Assembly: GCA_016794625.1 (NCBI GenBank)
Contig: JAEUGY010000005.1
Coordinates: forward strand, 21,763-85,762
Direction: 5' to 3'
Length of the DNA: 64,000 nucleotides
Origin: Opitutaceae bacterium
GTDB taxonomy: Bacteria > Verrucomicrobiota > Verrucomicrobiia > Opitutales > Opitutaceae
Made by a program: the position numbers and the translations under genes. The notes below the pieces were generated by a model, which was not told where the DNA came from, did no database searches, and was given only the letters and a program-made list of their open reading frames with translations. Of the stretch, positions 1 through 7,578 are shown one piece after another; position 1 is the first letter of the stretch, and every line of letters begins with the position of its first letter.

Positions 1-681
1 GGCGAGGGCCAGCGCCATGCGGTCGGCCGAGTAGTGGCTCTCGTAGAACGTCCGCACCATGGCCGGCGTCGTGCCCGTCAGGGTGTCCTTGTTGCCGGTG
101 GAGAACTTGCTCTCCCCGCTGCCCGGTGCATAGAGCTCGCGCGAGACGCCGATCATGCGCCGGAAGTCATTCTGCAGGTGTCGCATCGCCTCATTGTGCA
201 CCGCAAAAATCTCGCGCGCCGTGAATTCGGGGTTGAAACGCGGGGCGATGAAAAACTGCGCGAACCGGTCGAGTGCATCCGCGAACGCCTCGTGGCGGAC
301 TTCGAACTGGTAGTTCGTGTGGTCGGTCGTCGTGTAGGCGTTGTTGTAGCCGCCGTTGGCCTTGATGAAATTGCCGTAGTCGGCAACGTCCGGATACTTC
401 TCGGTGCCGAGAAAGAGCATGTGCTCCAGAAAGTGCGCCATGCCCTCGCGGTCCGCCGGGTCGTCGATCTGGCCCGTGTTCGTCACCAGCGACGCCCCGG
501 ACTTGTTGAACTTGGGGTCGGAGACGAGCAGGACCCGCATCCCATTCTCGAGGGTGAATCGGCGGAAGACCGCCGTGTCGGTCGGTGCCGTCACCTTGGG
601 TGGAAGCACGGGCGCCGCCGTCACCGGCAAAAGAGCCGCCGCCACGAGAAAGGTCGCCAGGACCAAAGAGCCGTTTCGCAT
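1..681 (-). CDS. M16 family zinc metallopeptidase, insulysin/pitrilysin-like (N-terminal part)
   Basis: This gene runs off the left edge of the window, so only the first 227 codons are seen. Residues 1-22 form a hydrophobic signal peptide, so the enzyme is probably exported. The inverted zinc-binding motif HFLEH lies at residues 83-87 inside the segment MAHFLEHMLFLGTEKYP, which closely resembles insulin-degrading enzyme and pitrilysin (M16A). Downstream NGGYNNAYTTTDHTNYQF also matches the family. M16 enzymes degrade peptides inside a clamshell chamber. The ATG at 681 is the only start that gives a signal peptide; no clear Shine-Dalgarno precedes it. Two TGTCAT palindromes lie 130-205 bp upstream. 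Confidence 0.92.
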   Translation of the reverse strand, partial: MRNGSLVLATFLVAAALLPVTAAPVLPPKVTAPTDTAVFRRFTLENGMRVLLVSDPKFNKSGASLVTNTGQIDDPADREGMAHFLEHMLFLGTEKYPDVADYGNFIKANGGYNNAYTTTDHTNYQFEVRHEAFADALDRFAQFFIAPRFNPEFTAREIFAVHNEAMRHLQNDFRRMIGVSRELYAPGSGESKFSTGNKDTLTGTTPAMVRTFYESHYSADRMALALA

Positions 682-811
682 GCCGAAAACCGTGTCCACT
701 TACCCCACCCGAGCAAGCCCGGCCGCACCGCACCGGTCTCTCTTCCCGCCTCCACCTGCAATCGGCCGTCGGTTTCGACACCCCCGCCCCCCTTCCCCTC
801 CCCGAGCCCAC

Positions 812-830
812 TGTCATCCCGCAAATGACA
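812..830. repeat. TGTCAT-N7-ATGACA palindrome, copy A
   Basis: Six-base arms TGTCAT and ATGACA are separated by CCCGCAA. This is the outer member of the left pair flanking the small HTH-like gene at 934-1296. The distance to copy B is 55 bp centre to centre. It lies upstream of the M16 peptidase gene and may be an operator or a mobile palindrome. Confidence 0.85.
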
Positions 831-863
831 CTCCCCCTTCGGCGGTCGCGGGTCGCGTCAGGG

Positions 864-888
864 AAGTGTCATCCCGCCGATGACACTT
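864..888. repeat. TGTCAT-N7-ATGACA palindrome, copy B (9-bp arms)
   Basis: This is the longest copy: arms AAGTGTCAT and ATGACACTT are perfectly complementary over nine bases around the spacer CCCGCCG. It lies about 45 bp past the stop codon of the HTH-like gene. The spacer is the exact reverse complement of that in copy D, so the two inner/outer palindromes of the left and right pairs are oppositely oriented. Confidence 0.9.
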
Positions 889-933
889 GGCCGGCACCCT
901 CACCGGGCGTGCGGCCCAGCCATGCTGGACAAC

Positions 934-1296
934 TTAGTGGGGCTGTCGCGCTCCGCCTCGCCCCGTCCGGAGCCAGACCAGAAGCTGGAGCGTCCGTTCC
1001 GCGTCCGGACAGGCGGATCTTGCCACGAAGAGGAGGTGCACGCGTTGTCGCGGTACTCCCAGCATTCTCGCCAATCGCGCTTTGTCTCCATAGCGCGTCA
1101 GTTGATTCGCACAGGTCTCCGCGAGGATGCTCCATAACGGAGTATCTTCGCCCACGACCGGTCGCATGCCCGGCCGGCGCCGCGGCCGGCGGCGGTACCG
1201 CTTCCTTGCTTCGGCGGCAGCAGCATCAGCCGCATCCGCTATCAAGTCGATCAACAGGTCAAACTGCCGCATTCGCGGGGGGAAGGGTCGGTCCAT
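934..1296 (-). CDS. Small putative helix-turn-helix protein bracketed by palindromes
   Basis: This 120-residue protein has an Arg-rich middle (residues 32-42, RKRYRRRPRRR) and a C-terminal segment, DKARLARMLGVPRQRVHLLF, that reads as an XRE-like helix-turn-helix, followed by PDAERTLQLLVWLRTGR. The composition (K/R recognition helix, regular hydrophobic spacing) argues that it is translated. The gene is alone on its strand and is flanked on both sides by a pair of TGTCAT-N7-ATGACA palindromes. I infer a DNA-binding protein that recognises them, either as operators or as ends of a mobile unit; neither is shown. ATG at 1296 was chosen; an ATG eight codons later (1272) is possible. No clear ribosome binding site is seen. 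Confidence 0.65.
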   Translation of the reverse strand: MDRPFPPRMRQFDLLIDLIADAADAAAAEARKRYRRRPRRRPGMRPVVGEDTPLWSILAETCANQLTRYGDKARLARMLGVPRQRVHLLFVARSACPDAERTLQLLVWLRTGRGGARQPH

Positions 1297-1374
1297 GCTT
1301 CAAGCCATTGGATCCGCCACCCTCCTGTCACTTCAGCTTTTGCCCCAATTCAGGACCTCGGCAGCCCTGATCAG

Positions 1375-1395
1375 GTGTCATTCGGCAGATGACAC
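1375..1395. repeat. TGTCAT-N7-ATGACA palindrome, copy C
   Basis: Seven-base arms GTGTCAT and ATGACAC surround the spacer TCGGCAG. It is the inner member of the right pair, upstream of the start of the HTH-like gene and also upstream of the amidohydrolase gene. Confidence 0.88.
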
Positions 1396-1418
1396 TGGGC
1401 CCGGTTGGGTAGAGGGAA

Positions 1419-1439
1419 GTGTCATCGGCGGGATGACAC
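1419..1439. repeat. TGTCAT-N7-ATGACA palindrome, copy D
   Basis: Seven-base arms GTGTCAT and ATGACAC surround the spacer CGGCGGG, the reverse complement of the spacer in copy B. It ends about 42 bp before the amidohydrolase start at 1482, a position where a bound protein would be expected to affect transcription. Confidence 0.88.
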
Positions 1440-1481
1440 GGGGTTGGGGGTGGGCGGCATGTGATCTGCTCGGGCGGGGGG

Positions 1482-2900
1482 ATGTGCGTTTGCTTTTTTT
1501 GGCGGGTGGTGGTGGCGGCGGTCGGGGTTTGGGGACTCCTCGCGTCGGCTCGGGCCGAGGAGACTTTGTTTCGGGGGGCCACGCTGTTCACGTTGGTGGA
1601 CGGCGAAACCGCCGCGCGGAACGACGGTTTTCTGCTCGTTTCCGAGGAGGGGACGATTGAGGCGGTGGGCGCAGGGGATCCGTCGGCCGACCCGGTGGTG
1701 AAGGGGCGGCTGACCGCTGGGACCGCGACCGTCGATTTAAAAGGCAAGATCGTCATGCCGGGGTTTGTCTCGGGGCACAGTCACCTCTGGCAAAGTGTGT
1801 TTCGCGGGATCGCGCCGGACGGCGAGCTCCACCCGTGGCTGCGGGCGCTGCACTGGCGCTATGGCTCCTTTCTGGAAGACGGTGATTTTGGAGCGTTCAC
1901 GCGCCACGGCGCGTATGACCAGCTGCGTCACGGCATCACCACGACCTACAACCACAGTCACTGGTTGGGCAAAAGCTACCCCCGCTACCTGGAACAGTGG
2001 CAGGCTGAACTCAACCTGCCCCAGCGCTTCGTTTTCGCCTGGGTCAATGAGGCGGGAGTGACGGATGCGGTCTGGGAAGAGCGGCTCCGGACCGTCCAGG
2101 CGCAGCTGAAACCCGGCCCGAGATCGTCGTTCCTCGGCCTCTCGATCAACCCCCGCGGCGCGCACATGGGCGGCGACATGCTCACCCGCGAGATCGCCCT
2201 GGCGCGAAAACTCGGCCTGACCCTCCAGCTGCACTACCTCGAACCTCTGGCCGAAGCGCCCCAAGACCGGGCCCAGTGGCCCCGGCTGAAGGAGGCGGGC
2301 GTGCTCGGGCGCGATGTCTCCTTCGCACACTTCATTCATCCCGACGCGGCCATGCTGGCGGAGGTCGCCAAGGCCGGTAATGCCATGATCTGGAATCCAT
2401 TGTCAAACGGCCGTCTCGGTTCCGGACTCCCCGATATCCGCGGTTACCTGGCCGCCGGGCTACGGGTGGGCATGGGGGTCGACGGCCAGGCGAGTGCGGA
2501 CATTTCCGACCCCTTTGAGAACGTGCGACTCGGACTCTATTCCCTGCGCATGCGCCAGCAGAACGCGGGCGGCCTCCAGCCGGTGGACATGCTGCGATTG
2601 CACACGTTGCGCACCGCAGAGGTGCTGGGAGTGGAGCGGTGGGTGGGCAGCCTGGCTCCGGGCAAGTTCGCGGATTTTCTCGTCATTGATCCGCAGCACC
2701 CGGGCACCGGACCGGTTTGGGATGCCGCGGCCACGCTCGTGTTTGCGTGCAGCAGCCGCAATGTCGCCGCGGTCTACATCGGTGGCCGCAAGGTCGTGGC
2801 AGGTGGGAAGATTGAAGGCGAAGACACCGGCTTGACCGCGGACGTCGAACGCCGGGTGGCACGGATTCAAGCACGCGCCGCCGCGGCGCCGAAGCCGTAG
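1482..2900 (+). CDS. Exported amidohydrolase (cytosine deaminase/chlorohydrolase-like)
   Basis: The protein is a metal-dependent hydrolase of the TrzN/AtzA/S-adenosylhomocysteine-deaminase branch of the amidohydrolase superfamily. Metal-binding signs in order are the HxH in PGFVSGHSHLWQS, the His of LQLHYLE, the His of SFAHFIH and the Asp of GMGVDGQAS. The C-terminal LAPGKFADFLVID is the usual beta-sandwich return. Unlike most cytosolic members it begins with a signal peptide (MCVCFFWRVVVAAVGVWGLLASARA), so it probably acts in the periplasm. ATG at 1482 was preferred to the in-frame GTG at 1461 because it starts the signal peptide cleanly. The substrate cannot be told from sequence. Two TGTCAT palindromes lie just upstream. 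Confidence 0.88.
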   Translation: MCVCFFWRVVVAAVGVWGLLASARAEETLFRGATLFTLVDGETAARNDGFLLVSEEGTIEAVGAGDPSADPVVKGRLTAGTATVDLKGKIVMPGFVSGHSHLWQSVFRGIAPDGELHPWLRALHWRYGSFLEDGDFGAFTRHGAYDQLRHGITTTYNHSHWLGKSYPRYLEQWQAELNLPQRFVFAWVNEAGVTDAVWEERLRTVQAQLKPGPRSSFLGLSINPRGAHMGGDMLTREIALARKLGLTLQLHYLEPLAEAPQDRAQWPRLKEAGVLGRDVSFAHFIHPDAAMLAEVAKAGNAMIWNPLSNGRLGSGLPDIRGYLAAGLRVGMGVDGQASADISDPFENVRLGLYSLRMRQQNAGGLQPVDMLRLHTLRTAEVLGVERWVGSLAPGKFADFLVIDPQHPGTGPVWDAAATLVFACSSRNVAAVYIGGRKVVAGGKIEGEDTGLTADVERRVARIQARAAAAPKP

Positions 2901-3078
2901 GCCGTGCCCAGCCGGTGGGATCGGGCCGCGCGGCATGTCATATCCTTTTGGTTACAGCGGATCGGCCGGTCCGACCGCCAGGTCCACAAGGAGGAGCCAT
3001 CCCCCGGATCGAGTTTCCTCCACGAATTTCTGTGGGCAAGACAACACCCGTCCGCCACAGTACCGGAAACATCGCCCC

Positions 3079-4251
3079 ATGGCCCTCCGGACCCTTCTCC
3101 TCCTTACACTCTCGAGCGTAACGGCTTTCTCTCAGTCCGCCCCGCCCCCCGCCGCCACCGGTGCCCACGCCGTGGCCCGGGGGGATGCCGCCGTGGCGGG
3201 CGGGGAGCATGCGATCGCGACCGGGAACAACGCCACCGCCAACAACTATTACGCCAAGGCCACGGGATGGTTTGCGACGGCGTCCGGGGGCTATGCGATC
3301 GCCTCGGGTTTCGCGTCCACCGCCTCGGCCGATTATGCGATCGCGGCCGGCTACGCCGCAATTGCCTCCAGCGGATTCGCGTTCGCGCCGGGCTACTTCT
3401 CGGCAGCCACCGGGTGGTATTCGACCGCCGAGGGTGACTACACGTTCGCCTCCGGACACTATTCCCGCGCCGCCGGCTATGCCGGCGTGGCCGGCACGCC
3501 CGGACACTTTTCCACCATCGCCGGCGACACCGCCACTCCGTATCGAACGATCAACGACGGCGCGCCGGAGGTCGACCTGCGGGCCTATTACGCCCCCGGG
3601 GACCAGGTGCAGCTCGCTCCCGCGGCCAACGGCTACGACTTCGTGCCCACCCCGGATGCGGCCGGCAAGGCGCGACTGCCGGAGATCTTCACCGTGAAGG
3701 ACGTCACCCCCGGGACCCTCACCTTCACCCGCGAACCCGGGGCCGGCTGGCCACGGGCCTTCCTCAGCAACCTCAGCCGGGGCATGCACCAGGAGACACG
3801 CGGCGCCGGCACCTTCGACAACAACGACCGCGCCGGCGACGCCCAGGCGAGTCGGTATGTGCTGAGGGGTGTGACCCTGGACGCGTCGCCCACCCGCCTG
3901 ACCGCCAATGGACTGGAGGAGGCCAGCGACAACCGGATCCGCCTCAAGTGGGGCCAGACCTCGGCCTTCGACATCCGAGTGGTGGCGCAACGCGACACAG
4001 GCGAGGTGGCAGCCTATGCCCGCCGCGTCCTGATCAAATGCAGCCCGACTGGAACCACCACCCTGGTCGGGGCGGTGCAAACTCCCTCCCCCGACCTGGC
4101 CGACGAAGGCGCCGCCGCCTGGTCCGTCACCCTCGAGCCCGACGACATCCACGACGCCCTCGTGGTCCGCGTCACGGGAGCCGAAGGCCACTCCGTCCGC
4201 TGGGTCGCCAGCCTCTCGGCCGTCGAAGTGGCATGGTTCCCCAAGCGTTAG
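3079..4251 (+). CDS. Secreted protein with YadA-like head repeats
   Basis: A signal peptide (residues 1-19, MALRTLLLLTLSSVTAFSQ) is followed, at about residues 26-140, by at least a dozen seven-residue units of the form xxAxAxG, for example GYAIASG, WFATASG and DYTFASG. This is the pattern of the left-handed beta-roll head of trimeric autotransporter adhesins such as YadA. The remaining 250 residues have no coiled-coil stalk and no trimeric membrane anchor; they look like a beta-rich domain that I do not recognise. The protein may be a secreted or surface-attached trimer. The open frame extends to 2935, but the ATG at 3079 is chosen because it opens the signal peptide. Confidence 0.8.
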   Translation: MALRTLLLLTLSSVTAFSQSAPPPAATGAHAVARGDAAVAGGEHAIATGNNATANNYYAKATGWFATASGGYAIASGFASTASADYAIAAGYAAIASSGFAFAPGYFSAATGWYSTAEGDYTFASGHYSRAAGYAGVAGTPGHFSTIAGDTATPYRTINDGAPEVDLRAYYAPGDQVQLAPAANGYDFVPTPDAAGKARLPEIFTVKDVTPGTLTFTREPGAGWPRAFLSNLSRGMHQETRGAGTFDNNDRAGDAQASRYVLRGVTLDASPTRLTANGLEEASDNRIRLKWGQTSAFDIRVVAQRDTGEVAAYARRVLIKCSPTGTTTLVGAVQTPSPDLADEGAAAWSVTLEPDDIHDALVVRVTGAEGHSVRWVASLSAVEVAWFPKR

Positions 4252-4285
4252 GAGCGGCGGTGCGACGGCGCGGAACCTCCAAGGG

Positions 4286-4732
4286 TCACCTCATCGCGTC
4301 ATGATTGGTGTCCTGCGTCGGATGGCCATCGGTGGACGAGGCCTCATCGGCGTCGAGCTCGACGCCGGCTTGGAGGAGGGTGCGACGCAGGGGCGTGACG
4401 AAGCGGCTGGTCAATTCAGACAGGTCGAACCGGAGTTCGGAAAAGTCGCCGTCGACCGCGAACGCAATGGCGTCGCTCATCAGCAACACATCGTGATCGC
4501 CAAAATGCTCCTCAATCATCGACTGGCGTCCATCGAGGGACACCAACGTGGGCCAGGTGCGCTCCTCCGCGGCATCGGCCTGGCTGAGCAGGACGGGCCC
4601 TTGCAGGCGCGCCTGGTCCAGACGCCGGGCCAGATCGGCAAAGGTCCGATAGCAGTAGGCGAGATTGGCCAGATAAACCTGGCGCTGAAGCGTCTGACGG
4701 GAGGCGAGAAGGTTCGTAAGTTTCATACGCAT
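4286..4732 (-). CDS. Conserved-looking protein of unknown function (148 aa)
   Basis: A soluble, acidic 148-residue protein with no signal peptide or membrane segment. The first half (LTNLLASRQTLQRQVYLAN) is probably helical. I know no function for it. The start is well supported: on the coding strand an AGGAG (4746-4742) lies nine bases before the ATG at 4732. It converges with the YadA-head gene, with 34 bp between the stops. Confidence 0.7.
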   Translation of the reverse strand: MRMKLTNLLASRQTLQRQVYLANLAYCYRTFADLARRLDQARLQGPVLLSQADAAEERTWPTLVSLDGRQSMIEEHFGDHDVLLMSDAIAFAVDGDFSELRFDLSELTSRFVTPLRRTLLQAGVELDADEASSTDGHPTQDTNHDAMR

Positions 4733-5114
4733 GGCATGAGGCTCCTAACTTCGGTGCCCGTGCACCTTTGGATTGAGGGTGAAGAACGTTGGCATGAGGC
4801 GGCGGACGTCGAAACCGGGACGCAGGTCCTGATTCCGGGCGAAACCTGACCCTGGCGGCGGGCGACGGAAAACCGAGGCCCACTCACGAATCTGATCCAA
4901 ACGGCTGGCGATGCTGACGACTGAGATCTTCGAAACCGAGCAACTCAACGACTAGCTATCCAGACACGGCCAACATCGGCCGGATTCACTCCAGCGCAAG
5001 GGATATTTTTGGAACGGCCCCCTCCGCCCGCCCCGCGCACCGGCGCCGGTGATGCAAAAACCCGGGAGTACGGAGGTTCCGGGACCGGCCGGAGGCGGGG
5101 CGCCGGGGGTCCGG
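4733..5114. other. Intergenic region between two leftward genes
   Basis: The stretch holds the ribosome binding site of the leftward gene starting at 4732 and a weak terminator for the RNA methyltransferase. A leftward TTG-initiated frame of 67 codons (4948-4745) ends in a TAG that touches the downstream AGGAG, but its start is poor and I do not call it. Nothing else was seen. Confidence 0.5.
5056..5083 (-). terminator. Weak intrinsic terminator after the RNA methyltransferase gene
   Basis: On the minus strand CCCGG pairs with CCGGG across a 13-base loop and is followed directly by TTTTT. It lies 32 bp past the stop codon at 5115. The stem is only five base pairs, so the call is tentative. 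Confidence 0.4.
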
Positions 5115-6371
5115 TCAGGAAACCACCGGGGTTTTTCGCAGCGTGACGATGCACTCGAGGTGCCGCGTCTGGGGGAACAGGTCGAACGGCTGCACGGCCT
5201 CCAGCTCGTAGCCGGCGGCGATGAAGGCCCGCAGGTCGCGCATCTGGGTGGCGGGGTCGCAGGAGACGTAGACCACGGCGCGCGGTCCGTAGCTGAAAAG
5301 TTGTGACAAAAAGAGCTCGTCGCAGCCCTTGCGCGGCGGATCGATGACGACGACGGTCTCGGCGGCGGGGCAGGTCAGCCCGGCGAAGATCCGCGACGCG
5401 TCGCCCGCCTCGAAGCGGGCGTTGGTGATGCCGTTGGCGGCGGCGTTCTCGCGGGCGAAGGCCACGCTGGTCGCGCTGATCTCCACCCCGACCACCTGCT
5501 CGAACGCGGCGGCGGAGCTGAGCGCGAACAGGCCGCTGCCACAGTAGGCATCCACCAGATACCGGGCGCCGCTGGCGGCGGCGCGGGCGCGCACGGCGGC
5601 GGTGAAATCCGGGAGAATGAAGGGGTTGTTCTGGAAGAAATCCCGGGCGAGGAACCGCAGGCGGAGCGGGCCGACGGTCTCGACGATGACGGCGTCGTAG
5701 TCGGTGGTGACCTCGCCCGAGGCCTCGCGCAGCAGCAGGGTCGCGCCCCGGACGTATCCACCGGCCTCCGCCTTCGCGCGGACCTCCGCGCGCACGGACG
5801 TGAGGCGCTCGTTGATGGCGTCGGTTGCGATCAGGCAGCGCGGCACGTCGACGATGTCGAAACGCGTGCCCTGGCGCAGAAAGCCGATCGGCAGCGGCGA
5901 ACGCGGGGCGGCGAAGTGCGGGGTGATCTTGGAGCGGTAGCCCCATTCCCGCGGCGAGCCGTGCACCGGGGAGACGGGAAAAACGATGCCGGCGAGGTGC
6001 TCCAGCAACTCGGCCACCTGCCGGCGCTTCCATTCCAGCTGCTGGGCGTAGGCCAGGTGCTGGTACTGGCACCCGCCGCAGCGGCCAAACAGCGGGCACG
6101 GAGGCTCGGTGCGGTGCGGCGACCGGGTCAGCACCTCGACCACATCGGCTTCGGAGTAGTTCTTGTGGTTGCGGAAAACCCGGGCCCGGACGCGCTCGCC
6201 CGGCAGGGTGAACGGCACCATCACCACCCAGTTTTCGACCGGCTCGGTCCCTCCGGCGCGCGTATAGCGGGCCAGGCCGACCCCGTGGTTGGTCAGCGTG
6301 GCGATCTCCAGTTCGACCTCCTCGTGATAGGCGAACGGATGGTCGTTGAAGGTTTTCTTGTGTTTGCCCAC
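5115..6371 (-). CDS. TrmA/RlmD-family RNA (uracil-5-)-methyltransferase
   Basis: The enzyme transfers a methyl group from S-adenosylmethionine to C5 of a uridine in rRNA or tRNA. Counting from the GTG at 6371, an N-terminal TRAM domain spans about residues 16-80. Four cysteines typical of the 4Fe-4S members follow: C92, C98 and C101 in CPLFGRCGGCQY, and C179. The Rossmann domain shows LVDAYCGSG and VVIDPPRKG, and the catalytic cysteine is C371 in VSCDPATQ. Length (418 aa) fits the family. The frame stays open to 6536, but that longer start would overlap the divergent trmH-family gene; the GTG at 6371 lacks a clear ribosome site, so the start is uncertain. Which RNA position is modified cannot be told. 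Confidence 0.9.
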   Translation of the reverse strand: MGKHKKTFNDHPFAYHEEVELEIATLTNHGVGLARYTRAGGTEPVENWVVMVPFTLPGERVRARVFRNHKNYSEADVVEVLTRSPHRTEPPCPLFGRCGGCQYQHLAYAQQLEWKRRQVAELLEHLAGIVFPVSPVHGSPREWGYRSKITPHFAAPRSPLPIGFLRQGTRFDIVDVPRCLIATDAINERLTSVRAEVRAKAEAGGYVRGATLLLREASGEVTTDYDAVIVETVGPLRLRFLARDFFQNNPFILPDFTAAVRARAAASGARYLVDAYCGSGLFALSSAAAFEQVVGVEISATSVAFARENAAANGITNARFEAGDASRIFAGLTCPAAETVVVIDPPRKGCDELFLSQLFSYGPRAVVYVSCDPATQMRDLRAFIAAGYELEAVQPFDLFPQTRHLECIVTLRKTPVVS

Positions 6372-6486
6372 CCGTCCACGTTCGAACGCCGGAAGGATTT
6401 CACAAATCAAATTCTCGGTTCGCCTTCCCGGCTGGGCGGCTCTTGCGTCTTTGCCTTCCGCCGCCCGACCCCGCAGCTTCGCTCCC

Positions 6487-7305
6487 GTGGACCACACCGC
6501 CGAAAAGATCTCCAGCCTGCAGAATCCGAGAATCAAGCAGCTCGTGAAACTGCGCGACCGGCGCCCCCGCGACGAAGCGGGTGTCTTTCTGGTGGAAGGC
6601 TACCGGGAAATCCGGCGCGCCCTGGAAAAGGGGATCGCCTTGGAAGAGGTGTACTTCGCACCCGAATGGTTCTTGGGCGAAAACGAACCCGCGCTGCTAG
6701 CCGAAGCCCGGACGGCGGGCGCGCGATTGTTCGAGCTCTCGCGCGAAGCGTTTGCCAAGGTCGCCTACCGGGAGCGCCCGGATGGCCTGCTGGCGGTGGC
6801 TCCGCAGTGGAAACGGACGCTGGCCGACATGGCGCTTTCCGCCACGCCGTTTCTCCTCGTGGTCGAATCGATCGAAAAGCCCGGCAACCTCGGCACGATT
6901 CTGCGCAGTGCGGATGCGGCCGGGTGCGACGCCGTGATCGTCTGCGATCCGGTGACCGACCTGTTCAACCCCAATGTGGTCCGGGCCTCGACAGGCGTGC
7001 TCTTCTCGGTGCCGTGCGTCGTGGCCGGCAGTGAGGAGGTGCAAGGATGGTTGAAGGAACGCGGCATCCGCACGATCGCCACGACACCCGCCGCGCAGGT
7101 TCTTTATTCCGATGCCGATCTGCGGGGTCCACTCGCCGTGGTGATGGGAAGCGAGCAGTACGGGCTGAGTGAGTTCTGGCTGGCGAAGGCGGATCTGCCC
7201 GTCCGCATTCCCATGGCCGGACAAGCCGACTCGCTCAATGTCGCCATGGCGACGATCATCACCCTGTTTGAAGCGGTGCGACAGCGCGGCCAACCGCGGG
7301 CGTGA
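6487..7305 (+). CDS. TrmH-family (SpoU) RNA 2'-O-methyltransferase
   Basis: A 272-residue SPOUT methyltransferase with the N-terminal substrate-binding domain (SSLQNPRIKQLVKLRDRRPR) seen in 23S rRNA methylases of the RlmB/TsnR type. The three SpoU motifs are present: EKPGNLGTILRSADAAG (motif 1), VMGSEQYGLS (motif 2) and IPMAGQADSLNVAMA (motif 3), which form the trefoil knot. The frame extends to 6346, but the GTG at 6487 is preferred because homologous sequence begins there. It is divergent from the other RNA methyltransferase, with 115 bp between the two chosen starts. Confidence 0.92.
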   Translation: MDHTAEKISSLQNPRIKQLVKLRDRRPRDEAGVFLVEGYREIRRALEKGIALEEVYFAPEWFLGENEPALLAEARTAGARLFELSREAFAKVAYRERPDGLLAVAPQWKRTLADMALSATPFLLVVESIEKPGNLGTILRSADAAGCDAVIVCDPVTDLFNPNVVRASTGVLFSVPCVVAGSEEVQGWLKERGIRTIATTPAAQVLYSDADLRGPLAVVMGSEQYGLSEFWLAKADLPVRIPMAGQADSLNVAMATIITLFEAVRQRGQPRA

Positions 7306-7332
7306 GCGTTGGACGTGGAGCGGACGGAAAGA

Positions 7333-7377
7333 GGCGGGACCGGGGGTCCCGTCGCGGCCTCAGCGAGGCCACCTACA
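7333..7377 (+). repeat. GGCCTC hairpin repeat, copy 1
   Basis: A GGGACC/GGTCCC half is followed by GTCGCGGCCTCAGCGAGGCC and ACCTACA. The two inverted halves can fold as back-to-back stem-loops. It sits between the convergent trmH-family and threonine ammonia-lyase genes. Confidence 0.75.
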
Positions 7378-7401
7378 GCAGGCACCCGCGGGGTTCACTT
7401 A

Positions 7402-7541
7402 TGGAGGGCGTCGCTCCGTCGACGCTGCGGGAACGCACACCGGCGCTTCCTCGCCGGCTCGCTTGTCCTCCATGCGCTGGGAAATCTTGGGCCGGAAGGG
7501 GTCGCCACGCGCAACCGGCGCCGACGGAGCGGCGCCCTCCA
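7402..7541. repeat. MITE-like element with 24-bp terminal inverted repeats, copy 1
   Basis: The left end (7402-7425) and the reverse complement of the right end (7518-7541) agree at 22 of 24 bases; both begin TGGAGGGCG. The element is 140 bp long and has no coding capacity. Copies 2 and 3 (22195-22302 and 48842-48950) share the ends and the interior CGCGCAACCGGCG-type sequence beside the right end. Confidence 0.75.
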
Positions 7542-7578
7542 GGGGTGCGCCAGGCGGTGGGCAAAGCGGTGACCGAAG

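Noticed and set aside
869..1135. Competing open frames around the palindrome-flanked HTH-like gene
   Set aside because: They overlap the better-composed leftward frame at 934-1296 or the palindromes themselves and have no motif support.
4745..4948. 67-codon leftward frame ending at the ribosome site of the gene at 4732
   Set aside because: It starts with TTG without a ribosome site and has no family signs; the overlap with AGGAG is interesting but not enough.
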